A stretch of 64,000 bases of DNA from Pseudoxanthomonas sp. F37. GTDB taxonomy: Bacteria; Pseudomonadota; Gammaproteobacteria; Xanthomonadales; Xanthomonadaceae. The first letter of the stretch is position 1. The number at the start of each line of letters is the position of its first letter. Location: contig NZ_CP095187.1 of the NCBI RefSeq assembly GCF_022965755.1, positions 2,914,001 through 2,978,000 of the forward strand, given 5' to 3'. Under the pieces are notes generated by a model. That model ran no database searches, was not told the DNA's origin, and saw nothing but the letters and a program-made list of their open reading frames with translations. Below, piece after piece: positions 53,078 through 61,229 of this stretch. A program made the position numbers and the translations under genes.

Positions 53078-53099
53078 AACCCCGGCCAAGGCCGGGGTT
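53078..53099 (-). terminator. Terminator of the S8 protease gene
   Basis: A perfect 10-bp stem (AACCCCGGCC with GGCCGGGGTT) and a two-base loop lie about 40 bases after the protease stop codon. On the minus strand a run of six T follows. It is a strong rho-independent terminator. Confidence 0.88.
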
Positions 53100-53112
53100 C
53101 TTCCTGCACCTC
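53091..53112 (+). repeat. Right copy of the 22-bp direct repeat
   Basis: This copy matches 49801-49822 at 21 of 22 positions. It overlaps the right arm of the protease terminator and continues as TTCTTCCTGCACCTC. It marks the promoter-proximal border of the three-gene effector-like module. Confidence 0.7.
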
Positions 53113-53137
53113 CCTGTGCGTCCCCGCGGGGCGATCC

Positions 53138-54931
53138 TCAGAAGGTGATGCTCCAGCTGTTGATGTAGCCGGTGTCGATGCTGGCGCGATCGCGGGCGCG
53201 CAGGCTCCAGCTGCCGTTGAGGGCTTCGCTGGACAGGTTGACCGTGTAGGTCTGGTTGATGTTGTCGGCGCTGCCGCCGCTGCGGTTATGCAGCACGTAC
53301 ACCGAACCATCGGGCGCGATCAGGTCCACGATCAGGTCGCCGATGTAGGTGTGCACGATGTTCACCGCCACCTGCGCGTTGCTGGGCGCATTGCCGGTAC
53401 GTCCCGAGACGGCGATGGTGCTGGTCACGCCGGTGCTGTTGTTGTCCGGAATGCTGACATCGGTGCCGTTGGTGTAGGTCTGCGTGCCCGGGTCCGGATC
53501 GGGACCGCCGCCCTGCACGGCCGTCACCGCACCGTCGGCGTTGGCGATACCCGCGCCGCAACCGCCCGAGCAGCTGCCGGGCAACGGGCGCGCCGTGCTC
53601 TTCAGCGTGCTTTCCACCTCGGCCGGCGTCAGCGGCGAGTCGGCCGCGGCCTGCATCAGCGCGACCACGCCGGCCACGTGCGGCGCCGCCATCGAAGTGC
53701 CGTTGTACGAGGCATAGCTGGCGCTGCCCGGCGTGGTGGTGCCGGTGTTGAGCGTGGACAGGATGCTGGCGCCCGGCGCGGAGATGTCGATGCCGGTGCC
53801 GTAGTTGGAGAAGCTGGCGCGCGAACCGGCCGAAGTCGTCGCCGCCACGGCGATGACGTTGGGGCAGTTGGCCGGAACCGAACTGGACACGTTGGTGTTG
53901 CTGTTGCCGGCCGCCACCACCACCGTGGTACCGCGGCCCACGGCGCCGTTGATCGCGGTCTGGTAGGTGCTGGAACAGGTGCCGCCGCCGCCCAGCGACA
54001 TGTTGATCACTTCGGCGGGGTTGGCGTTGGCGGGTACGCCGCTGACCGTGCCGCCGGAGGCCCAGGTGATCGCGTCAGCGATGTCCGAGGTGTAGCCGCC
54101 GCAGCGGCCCAGCACGCGCACCGGCACCACCTTGGCGCCGAACGCGGTGCCGGCCACGCCGCTGCCGTTGTTGGTCACCGCCGCCACCGTGCCGGCCACG
54201 TGGGTGCCGTGCCAGCTGGAGTTGGTCACCGGCGAACCGCTGTAGCACTCGCCCGCCACCGGGTTCCAGTCGCCTTCGTCGTTGGGGTTGGAGTCGCGGC
54301 CGTTGCCGTCGCGCGAGACGAACGTGTCGCTGATGAAGTCGTAGCCCGGCAGGATGTTGGCGTTGAGGTCGGCATGGTTGGTGATGCCGGTGTCGATGAC
54401 CGCCACCACCACGCCCGCACCGGTGGACTTGTCCCACGCCGGTTGCACGTTGATGCCCGCCGCCGTGGTGCCGAAGCCCCACTGTTCGGAGAAGCGCGTG
54501 TCGTTGGGCGTCAGCACCGCGTACATGCGCTGGTCCACTTCCACGTATTCGACGTCGGGATCGGCGGCCAGCTGGCGCATCAGCGATTCGGCTTCCACCC
54601 GGTCCAGCTTGCGGTCGGCGCGCACGACATCCGCGCCGCCCGCCGCCAGCCGGCGCAGCTTCTGCAGGCCCAGCGCGCGGCCGCCGCGCTTGGCGACGCC
54701 GGTGCTGGCGGCCGTGCTGAGCGAGCGCTGCAGCTGCGCCGCGTCGCTGCGCTCGGCGCTGCCGTCGCGGTACTTCACGATGAAGCGGTCGTAGCCGGCC
54801 GGTTCTTCCGCCTGCAGGCCGCTCATGTCCACTCGGCCGGCCATCGCCGGCAACGCGTACAGCGACGCCAGCACGGCCGAGGACAGGCACAGCAGGCGCA
54901 CACGCGAACCACGCTTTGCAATTCCAGACAT
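53138..54931 (-). CDS. Secreted S8 (subtilisin-like) serine protease with P-domain
   Basis: This 597-residue extracellular protease precursor has a signal peptide (about 1-31). An inhibitor-I9-like propeptide (about 48-138, RFIVKYRDGSAE...VEYVEVDQRMYAV) comes next, and then the catalytic domain. The triad is Asp180 in VVAVIDTGI, His241 in SWHGTHVAGT and Ser413 in NGTSMAAPHVAG, with oxyanion Asn343 in VVAAGNSN. A C-terminal proprotein-convertase P-domain (about 480-597) follows a Gly/Pro linker. It is of the kind used by Xanthomonas, Stenotrophomonas and Lysobacter for extracellular protein breakdown. Confidence 0.95.
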   Translation of the reverse strand: MSGIAKRGSRVRLLCLSSAVLASLYALPAMAGRVDMSGLQAEEPAGYDRFIVKYRDGSAERSDAAQLQRSLSTAASTGVAKRGGRALGLQKLRRLAAGGADVVRADRKLDRVEAESLMRQLAADPDVEYVEVDQRMYAVLTPNDTRFSEQWGFGTTAAGINVQPAWDKSTGAGVVVAVIDTGITNHADLNANILPGYDFISDTFVSRDGNGRDSNPNDEGDWNPVAGECYSGSPVTNSSWHGTHVAGTVAAVTNNGSGVAGTAFGAKVVPVRVLGRCGGYTSDIADAITWASGGTVSGVPANANPAEVINMSLGGGGTCSSTYQTAINGAVGRGTTVVVAAGNSNTNVSSSVPANCPNVIAVAATTSAGSRASFSNYGTGIDISAPGASILSTLNTGTTTPGSASYASYNGTSMAAPHVAGVVALMQAAADSPLTPAEVESTLKSTARPLPGSCSGGCGAGIANADGAVTAVQGGGPDPDPGTQTYTNGTDVSIPDNNSTGVTSTIAVSGRTGNAPSNAQVAVNIVHTYIGDLIVDLIAPDGSVYVLHNRSGGSADNINQTYTVNLSSEALNGSWSLRARDRASIDTGYINSWSITF

Positions 54932-55256
54932 CAGACTCTCCCTCAAAGGTTGAAAGCCGCGAATGCGGCAAGAGCCCGGTCGGGGGCGCGGAGACTGGCA
55001 CGGGAGGCGTAGCGGACTGCCGCGTTCGACCGGGCGACACGCCGTGCAATGCAGGGCGTACGACGACGCTAGCGGAGCGCGGCCACATGAATCAGCGATG
55101 AAAGCCACACTTCCTCGCATCATGTTTCAAACGTAATCACTGGGATACACGCATGAAGTGGAAGCTACCGGTGGACACCGCTTCGTAGATTCATTTACGT
55201 GCTGCACGCGTGAAAAGCGCGAATTTTTTATTCGTGCGCGCGTCGTTTTCGTGCGC
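54932..55256. other. Upstream region of the S8 protease gene
   Basis: No gene is seen in these 325 bases. They should hold the protease promoter, but I find no confident -35/-10 pair. The part near 55200-55256 is A-T-richer, with a weak inverted repeat near GCGCGAATTTTTTATTCGTGC, just before the ilvE terminator. Confidence 0.5.
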
Positions 55257-55287
55257 AAAAAAAGCCCGCGCGAGGCGGGCTTTTTTT
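55257..55287 (-). terminator. Bidirectional terminator after ilvE
   Basis: A 13-bp inverted repeat (AAAAAAAGCCCGC and GCGGGCTTTTTTT) closes a five-base loop. It gives a GC stem followed by seven T on either strand. It lies 20 bases after the ilvE stop codon and is a textbook rho-independent terminator. Confidence 0.92.
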
Positions 55288-55307
55288 GTGCGGCGATTGC
55301 GCGCGGA

Positions 55308-56414
55308 TCAGTCGCGCAGCTTCACCAACCAGCCATGGCGATCCGGCAGGCGGCCATACTGGATGTCGGTCAGTTCCTTGCGGATGCCCATCGTCACCTC
55401 GCCTGCCGGTGCGTTGGGATCGCCCACCTCGAAACCCTTGCCCTTCAGCTGGCCGATCGGGGTGATGACCGCGGCGGTGCCGCAGGCGAAGACTTCGGCG
55501 ATGTCGCCCGAGGCGACGCCCTGCTTCCATTCGTCGATGGAGACCTTGCGCTCTTCCACCGCATGGCCGCGGTCGCGCGCGATCTGCAGGATGCTGTCGC
55601 GGGTGATGCCTTCCAGGATGCTGCCCGACAGTGCCGGGGTGACGATGCGGCCGTCCTTGTAGACCAGGAACACGTTCATGCCGCCGAGTTCTTCCAGGTA
55701 CTTGCCCTCCACCGGATCGAGGAACAGCACCTGCGAGCAGCCCTGCGCCTGCGCCTCCTGCTGCGGCAGCAGCGAGGCCGCGTAGTTGCCGCCGCACTTG
55801 GCTGCGCCGGTACCGCCCTTGGCGGCGCGCGCATAGTCTTCGGACAGCCAGATCGACACCGGCGCCACGCCCTTGGCGAAGTACGCGCCGGCCGGGCTGG
55901 CGATGACGTAATAGCCCGCCTTCTGCGCGGCGCGCACGCCGAGGAAGGCCTCGGTGGCGATCATGAAGGGACGGAAGTACAGGCTGGTCTCCGGCGCCGA
56001 CGGCACCCAGTCGCCATCGACGGCGACCAGCTGGCGCAGCGATTCGACGAACTCGGACACCGGCAGCTGCGGCAGCGCCAGGCGCGCGGCCGAGCGCTGC
56101 AGGCGCGCACCGTTGGCGTCGGGACGGAAGGTCCAGATGGAACCGTCGGCATGGCGGTAGGCCTTGATGCCTTCGAAGATCTCCTGGCCGTAATGCAGCA
56201 CGGAGGCGGCGGGGTCCAGCGACAGCGGGCCGTAGGCGCGTACCTGCGCATCGTGCCAGCCCTGCGCCTTGTCCCAGGTGATCTCGACCATGTGGTCGGT
56301 GAAGTGCAGGCCGAAACCGGGGTTGGCGAGGATGGCGTCGCGCTCGGCGGCTGTGCGGGCCTTCTCGTTGCGGGTCACGCGGTAGGTCAACGGGGCGGCG
56401 TTCATCACGTTCAT
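55308..56414 (-). CDS. ilvE: Branched-chain amino acid aminotransferase (class IV PLP fold)
   Basis: The enzyme moves amino groups between branched-chain keto acids and glutamate; it has 368 residues, the longer BCAT type. Marks include VLHYGQEIFEGIKAYRH, SLYFRPFMIATEAFLGV and the PLP-lysine region AAKCGGNYAASLLPQQEA. The late motifs are LSGSILEGITRDSILQIA and EVFACGTAAVITPIGQ. GGAAGAG precedes the ATG. sufT lies 42 bases upstream in the same orientation, so they may share a transcript. Confidence 0.95.
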   Translation of the reverse strand: MNVMNAAPLTYRVTRNEKARTAAERDAILANPGFGLHFTDHMVEITWDKAQGWHDAQVRAYGPLSLDPAASVLHYGQEIFEGIKAYRHADGSIWTFRPDANGARLQRSAARLALPQLPVSEFVESLRQLVAVDGDWVPSAPETSLYFRPFMIATEAFLGVRAAQKAGYYVIASPAGAYFAKGVAPVSIWLSEDYARAAKGGTGAAKCGGNYAASLLPQQEAQAQGCSQVLFLDPVEGKYLEELGGMNVFLVYKDGRIVTPALSGSILEGITRDSILQIARDRGHAVEERKVSIDEWKQGVASGDIAEVFACGTAAVITPIGQLKGKGFEVGDPNAPAGEVTMGIRKELTDIQYGRLPDRHGWLVKLRD

Positions 56415-56456
56415 CTCTTCCTTCCTGACGGGTTCTGCTGAGGGCGAGCCGTGGGC

Positions 56457-57008
56457 TCAGAGCATGCCGGTTTCCAGCTTGGCGGCTTCGGACATCATGT
56501 GGCGGCCCCACGGCGGGTCGAACACCAGTTCGACATCGGCCTCGGCCACGGTGGGGATCATTTCCAGCTTGCTGCGCACGTCGTCGACCAGGATCTCGCC
56601 CATGCCGCAGCCCGGCGCGGTCAGCGTCATCTTCACCTCGACGCCGCGCTGGCCGTCCTCGCGGGTGCTGAGGTTGGCTTCGTACACCAGGCCGAGGTCG
56701 ACGATATTGAAGGGGATTTCCGGATCGAAGCAGGTACGCAGCTGGTTCCAGACCAGCGCCTCGACCTCGTCGTCGCTGGCGTTCTCGGGTAGCGACAGCG
56801 GTTCGGTGGGTTCCTTGCCGATGGCGTCGCCGTCCTTGCCGGCGATGCGGAACAGGTTGCCTTCCACGAAGACGGTGTAGCTGCCGCCGAGCGCCTGGGT
56901 GATGTAGCCGTAACTGCCTGCCGGCAGGGTGACGAGTTCGCCCTGTGGCACCAGCACGGCCGCGCAATCGCGGGAGAATTGGACGGGTTCGCTGCTGCGG
57001 GAATACAT
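56457..57008 (-). CDS. sufT: Probable Fe-S cluster assembly protein SufT
   Basis: This 183-residue protein has a lineage-typical N-terminal part (MYSRSSEPVQFSRDCAAVLV, then PAGSYGYITQALGGSYTVFV). A C-terminal DUF59/MIP18 domain follows, with PEIPFNIVDLGLVYEA and TAPGCGMGEILVDDVR, where Cys is conserved. SufT-type proteins help mature iron-sulfur enzymes. I chose the ATG at 57008 because the longer TTG start lacks support. The rest of the suf operon is not in the window. Confidence 0.88.
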   Translation of the reverse strand: MYSRSSEPVQFSRDCAAVLVPQGELVTLPAGSYGYITQALGGSYTVFVEGNLFRIAGKDGDAIGKEPTEPLSLPENASDDEVEALVWNQLRTCFDPEIPFNIVDLGLVYEANLSTREDGQRGVEVKMTLTAPGCGMGEILVDDVRSKLEMIPTVAEADVELVFDPPWGRHMMSEAAKLETGML

Positions 57009-57117
57009 GCCGGACCAGATGGGGACGCGCGTGGGGCGCTGCAAGACGGCCTATTGTAGCCCCCACCCCCGGGAACCGGGTCGAAGCCTTATCCTTGGCG
57101 GCCCTGACGGAGTTCCC

Positions 57118-57531
57118 ATGCCCCCCGCGACGCGTCGCCCTTCCCGTTGGCTGGTCCCCCTGATGTTGCTGCTCGGCGGTGCCGGCGTGGTCCTGGTATG
57201 GGTGACCCTGGCCCTCTACCTGCAGCGGCAGTCGGGCTGGATGGCGCTGCTGGTCGCGGCGGACGTGGTGGTGATGCTGCGGCTGGCGGGCATGCCGCGT
57301 GGTCCGGCACGGACATGGCTGGCCCTGCTGGCCACGCCGATGATCTGCGTGGCCGCCCTGTGGGGCATCGTGGCCGCGCAGCTGGGCTTCGCGCTGGGCC
57401 TCACGCCCTGGGATTCGGCCGCCAGGCTGGGCGTGCACCACGCATGGACGCTGCTGACGCTGGCCAGCACGCCGCTGGACTGGATCGCGCTGGCGCTCGC
57501 CCCGGCGGTCGCCGCGTGGGGCGCACGCTGA
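57118..57531 (+). CDS. Small inner-membrane protein of unknown function
   Basis: This 137-residue protein has four hydrophobic segments (about 10-34, 40-57, 66-92 and 108-135) and a basic N-terminus. GGAG lies five bases before the ATG. I recognise no family. It is divergent from sufT and convergent with the MocR-type regulator, so it is probably a single-gene unit. Confidence 0.68.
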   Translation: MPPATRRPSRWLVPLMLLLGGAGVVLVWVTLALYLQRQSGWMALLVAADVVVMLRLAGMPRGPARTWLALLATPMICVAALWGIVAAQLGFALGLTPWDSAARLGVHHAWTLLTLASTPLDWIALALAPAVAAWGAR

Positions 57532-57535
57532 CCGC

Positions 57536-58978
57536 TCAGGCCAGTCCCCGTTCGCGCATGCAACCGGCGAACACCTGCACCGCCTGTTCGATCTCGGCCA
57601 CCGACAGACTGGCGAACCCCATCAGCAGCCCGGCCTGCGAGGGAGGACGCTGGTAGTACGGCGCGATGGAGTACAGGTCCAGCCCCTTCTCGCGCGCGGC
57701 GAGGATCAACGCGTTCCCCTGTGCCGGGTCGGCCCTGCGCAGCCACGCGACCAGGTGCATGCCGGCGCGCGAGTCGGCCACATGCAGCGCATCGCCCAGT
57801 TCCCGCGACAATGCGGCCAGCAGCGCGCCGCGGCGCTCGAGCAGCGCGCGCCCGGCGCGGCGCAGGTGGCGCTCGAAGCCGCCATGGGCCATGAAGTTGG
57901 CCAGCGCGGCCTGCTCGATGGCGGAACTGCCGAAGTCGTCCTGCCATTTGGCGTTGAGGTAATCGCGCTGCAGGCCGGGCGGCATCACCAGATAACCCAG
58001 CCGCAGCGAGGGGAACAGCGCCTTGGAGAACGTGCCCACGTAGACCACCCGGCCGTCGCGGTCCAGCGAGCGCAGCGCGGCCAACGGCTGGGCGTCGTAG
58101 CGGAATTCGCCGTCGTAGTCGTCCTCGAAGATCCAGCTGTCGTGCCGGCGCGCGTAGGCCAGCAGTTCCAGCCGGCGCTCCAGCGACATCACCACGCCGG
58201 AGGGAAACTGGTGCGACGGCGTCACGCATACCAGCTTGGGCGGCGGCGCAGGCAAGCGGTCCAGGCGCAGGCCGTGCCCGTCGACTTCCACGGCATCCAC
58301 CTGCGCGCCGTGGATCTGCAGCACTTCGCGCATCGCCGTGTAATGCGGTTCCTCCAGCGCGGCGCTCTCGCCCACGTCCAGCAGCACGCGTGCGGTCAGC
58401 GCCATGGCCTGCTGGGTACCGGCGACGATGAGCACGTCCGCGGGGGTGGCCTGCACGCCGCGGCGGCGCGCCAGGTAGTCGCACACCGCTTCGCGCAGTG
58501 CCGGCAGGCCCTGGGTCATCGGGTAGTTGGGCGGCGTGTAGGCGGCGGCGCGGCCCAGCTCGCGCGCCCAGGCGGTGGTGAGCGCGGGGTTCGCATACGG
58601 CACGCCGTAGGAGAAGGCGTAACGCATGCCGGGCGTGGCCCGTCCCGGCATGTTGGCGTGGTCGTGGAAACGGCGGCCGCGGCGGGCGAAGGCGGACTGC
58701 GGGGGGCGCTCGACCTGGGCCGGCGACGGCGGTGCCTCGGCCTTGACCGGCGGGGTGACGAAACTGCCCGATCCCACCTGCCCGCGGACGAAGCCTTCCG
58801 CCCGCAGTTGTTCGTAGGCGGCCAATACGGTGTTGCGCGACAGGCCCAGCTCGCGCGCCAACTGGCGCGTGGCCGGAAGCCGCCCGCCCGCGCCCAGACG
58901 GCCGGCGAACAGGGCCGCCTTGAGCGCCCGGGTCAGCTGGGCATGCAGCGGCCCCTGGCCGTCCATGTTCACGTGCAC
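57536..58978 (-). CDS. MocR/PdxR-type GntR regulator with aminotransferase-like domain
   Basis: This 480-residue protein has an N-terminal winged helix of the GntR family (LPATRQLARELGLSRNTVLA). A fold-type-I aminotransferase domain follows, with the PLP Lys in TFSKALFPSLRLGY and IFEDDYDGEFRYD before it. I chose the GTG start because GGAGG lies five bases upstream; an ATG is 12 bases further in. It is divergent from two tandem membrane-protein genes, with repeated half-sites in the shared promoter region that it probably binds. Confidence 0.92.
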   Translation of the reverse strand: MHVNMDGQGPLHAQLTRALKAALFAGRLGAGGRLPATRQLARELGLSRNTVLAAYEQLRAEGFVRGQVGSGSFVTPPVKAEAPPSPAQVERPPQSAFARRGRRFHDHANMPGRATPGMRYAFSYGVPYANPALTTAWARELGRAAAYTPPNYPMTQGLPALREAVCDYLARRRGVQATPADVLIVAGTQQAMALTARVLLDVGESAALEEPHYTAMREVLQIHGAQVDAVEVDGHGLRLDRLPAPPPKLVCVTPSHQFPSGVVMSLERRLELLAYARRHDSWIFEDDYDGEFRYDAQPLAALRSLDRDGRVVYVGTFSKALFPSLRLGYLVMPPGLQRDYLNAKWQDDFGSSAIEQAALANFMAHGGFERHLRRAGRALLERRGALLAALSRELGDALHVADSRAGMHLVAWLRRADPAQGNALILAAREKGLDLYSIAPYYQRPPSQAGLLMGFASLSVAEIEQAVQVFAGCMRERGLA

Positions 58979-58998
58979 GAGGACCTCCGTGGGTGGAT

Positions 58999-59064
58999 TG
59001 GCCCTATTCCAATCGATGGAATTGGACCTTGATAGTGCCACTTCCAAGCGCGTTGATAGGGCCA
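58999..59064. promoter_or_regulatory. Repeated half-sites in the MocR divergent promoter region
   Basis: TTGATAGTGCCA (59029-59040) and TTGATAGGGCCA (59053-59064) form an 11-of-12 direct repeat with a 24-base period. An inverted copy of the core, TGGCCCTAT, lies at 58999-59007. Direct repeats plus one inverted site are the usual target of MocR/PdxR-type regulators. The block sits between the regulator start at 58978 and the divergent gene at 59090. Confidence 0.8.
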
Positions 59065-59089
59065 ATTCCCTTCCCGGAGGTGCCCCGCC

Positions 59090-59578
59090 ATGCCCGTCCT
59101 GCTCGCCCACGGGCTCGAACGCCCTCATCTGCGGACGCCCTGGCTGCTGCTCGCGGCGGTCACCGGCGCGGTGCTGGACCTCGGCGTGGCGGTCCTGTTC
59201 TGGGCGGCCGAGGGCGTGCAACCGCTGCGCATCCTTCAGTCCATCGCTGCCTGGTTCCTCGGCCGTGCCGCCTACGAGGGCGGTGCCTCCACGGCCCTGC
59301 TGGGGGGGCTGGCCTACATGGCGCTGGTCTGGCTGCTGGCGCATCTGTACCTGGCCGCGTTCCGGCGCCATGCCGGGCTGCGCCGGTATCCGTTGCGCGC
59401 CGGCGCCCTGTTCGGCGCGTCGATGTACGTTGCGGTGTTCCATGTGGCCGTCCCTTTGCTGGCGGTGGAGGGCGGCTCGCCATCCCGACCCGACTGGGTG
59501 CTGGTATGCCTGCTGGCGTACGCCGGCCTGATCGGCGTGCCGATCGCCTGGGCGTGCGGACGCGTGCTGCGCCGCTGA
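59090..59578 (+). CDS. Membrane protein, first of two tandem paralogues
   Basis: This 162-residue protein has four hydrophobic segments. GGAGG lies nine bases before the ATG. The segment DLGVAVLFWAAEGVQPLRIL, followed by an LGRAAYEGGA block, is shared with the next gene (DLLYAFAFWGAQGVAPVRIL, then LGREAYAAGA), so the two are clear paralogues. The function is unknown. It is the probable target of the divergent MocR-type regulator, 25 bases after the last half-site. Confidence 0.8.
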   Translation: MPVLLAHGLERPHLRTPWLLLAAVTGAVLDLGVAVLFWAAEGVQPLRILQSIAAWFLGRAAYEGGASTALLGGLAYMALVWLLAHLYLAAFRRHAGLRRYPLRAGALFGASMYVAVFHVAVPLLAVEGGSPSRPDWVLVCLLAYAGLIGVPIAWACGRVLRR

Positions 59579-59676
59579 CGTTCGCGCCGGCATGGCCCCG
59601 TGCGGCGGCGGCGCAATTGGATCTGTGAATGCGCGCACGCCCTGCGTCCAATCGCAGCCCCGAGGTCACCGCACGC

Positions 59677-60171
59677 ATGCACATGACACCTTCCGGTTTC
59701 CGCCCCACCGGGGCCGCCACGCTGCTGCTGGCCACCGCCGTCGCGGGCTCGCTCGACCTGCTGTACGCCTTCGCCTTCTGGGGTGCCCAGGGCGTGGCGC
59801 CGGTGCGCATCCTGCACTCCATCGCCTCGGGGTGGCTTGGGCGCGAGGCCTACGCGGCCGGTGCGCCTGCCGCGGCACTCGGCGCGCTGTCGCACTACGG
59901 CATCGTGCTGGCGATGGCGTGGACCTGGTATCGGGCGGCACGCGCCTGGCCCGCATTGGCCCGGCGCCCGTGGCTGTTCGGACCGCTGTACGGCGCAGCG
60001 CTCTACCTGGCGATGACCTACGTGGTGGTGCCGCTGTCCGCCGCAGGCAACGGGCAATGGCCTGCGTGGCAATGGAGCCAGCTGGCGCACCTGGCCGCGC
60101 ACATGGCCCTGGTGGGCACGCCCTGCGCACTCGCGGCCGCGCACGTGCTGCGCAGGGCATCGCATCCCTGA
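59677..60171 (+). CDS. Membrane protein, second of two tandem paralogues
   Basis: This 164-residue paralogue of the preceding gene has four hydrophobic segments and the shared FWGAQGVAPVRILHSIASG block. An in-frame ATG at 59629 would add 16 residues without hydrophobic content. The 98-base gap to the first paralogue has no obvious terminator, so they may be cotranscribed. I cannot name a function. Tandem pairs of small four-helix proteins often assemble as heteromers. Confidence 0.78.
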   Translation: MHMTPSGFRPTGAATLLLATAVAGSLDLLYAFAFWGAQGVAPVRILHSIASGWLGREAYAAGAPAAALGALSHYGIVLAMAWTWYRAARAWPALARRPWLFGPLYGAALYLAMTYVVVPLSAAGNGQWPAWQWSQLAHLAAHMALVGTPCALAAAHVLRRASHP

Positions 60172-60195
60172 AGGCGCGAACGCGGGCGTGCGCGT

Positions 60196-60981
60196 TCATT
60201 CCGGCCCGCACGCCGACAGCGGCAGTTCCATCGCCTGCAGTCCTTCACCCGTCATGGACGACTCGGCGAACAACACCAGGCCCATCGCGTGGACATCCGC
60301 ACCTTCGGGCAGCGGCACGCGGACCTCGCCCCGGTGCGTGTCGCCGCGGACTTCCCACGGCCCCTGCAGGTGCCTTGCCACGCGATCGTGCCGCAGCATC
60401 CTGCCGGCGTTCTCGCCGGCCGTTACCCGGCTGCCCAGCCCATCCTGATACAGGGCCAGCCACAGCAACGGGTGCGAGCGGGCCGCACCCTGCGTGCGTG
60501 CGCCGATGGTCACCCGCAGTGCTCCCCGTTCGCGCGTGACGTCCAGTGAAAGACCAATCCCCGGCGGCGAGGACCGCTCGGCGGCCAGCAGCGCCGGGAA
60601 AGCGTCCGCGTCGCGCCAGTCGACCAGCACGTGCCGGCCCACCATCACCTGCGGCGTCACCACCACGCGCCTGCCGGCGAGCAGGACACGCGCCTGCTGT
60701 CGCCGGCCATGCAGCGGCGCGGCGAACGGGTCGGGCCAGCCGATGTCGTCCCAGTAGTCCACGTGCAGCGCCAGCAGCACGGGCCGTTGGCCGGGCGGCC
60801 GGCGCGCCAGCGACGACAGCCACCGGTCCGCCGCCGGGCACTCGCTGCAGCCTTCGGCGGTGTACAACTCGACCAGGGGGACGCGCCCGCTTCCGCTCGC
60901 CATCGAACACGCAGCATCGGCGTCCATGCACATGGCGATGCCCGCGATCCAGCAGGCGGCCCGCAATGCATTGCGCACCAT
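60196..60981 (-). CDS. DUF1223 thioredoxin-like exported protein
   Basis: This 261-residue protein has a signal-type N-terminus (MVRNALRAACWIAGIAMCMD). The DUF1223 core VELYTAEGCSECPAADRWL carries a Cys-x2-Cys pair in a thioredoxin-like position, and HVDYWDDIGWPDPFA is also typical. The C-terminal half is beta-rich. The function is unknown; a periplasmic redox role is plausible. It is convergent with the membrane paralogues and divergent from the TonB receptor. Confidence 0.88.
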   Translation of the reverse strand: MVRNALRAACWIAGIAMCMDADAACSMASGSGRVPLVELYTAEGCSECPAADRWLSSLARRPPGQRPVLLALHVDYWDDIGWPDPFAAPLHGRRQQARVLLAGRRVVVTPQVMVGRHVLVDWRDADAFPALLAAERSSPPGIGLSLDVTRERGALRVTIGARTQGAARSHPLLWLALYQDGLGSRVTAGENAGRMLRHDRVARHLQGPWEVRGDTHRGEVRVPLPEGADVHAMGLVLFAESSMTGEGLQAMELPLSACGPE

Positions 60982-61229
60982 GGCGGCTCCCAGGCGTGGA
61001 TGGAAGACACGACGCTAGCGGCACGCGCCCCTGCGCGATGTGCAGGCACTGCGCAAGCCGTGGCCCCGGATAGGGCTGCACGCACTGCACGCACGCACCG
61101 GTCCGGATGATCAAGCCGCGCATATCGTTTTCGTCGTGGTGCGCGCAATCCCGGGGTTAAGAACTCGTGATGCTGACCGAAGCCCGCCGAGCCAGCGCGG
61201 GCGCCTTCCACCCATCACGGAGCCTTCCC

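Noticed and set aside
50656-53168. Long plus-strand frames across 50656-53168
   Set aside because: They run opposite the transpeptidase-like and lipoprotein genes, which have good ribosome-binding sites and coherent protein features.
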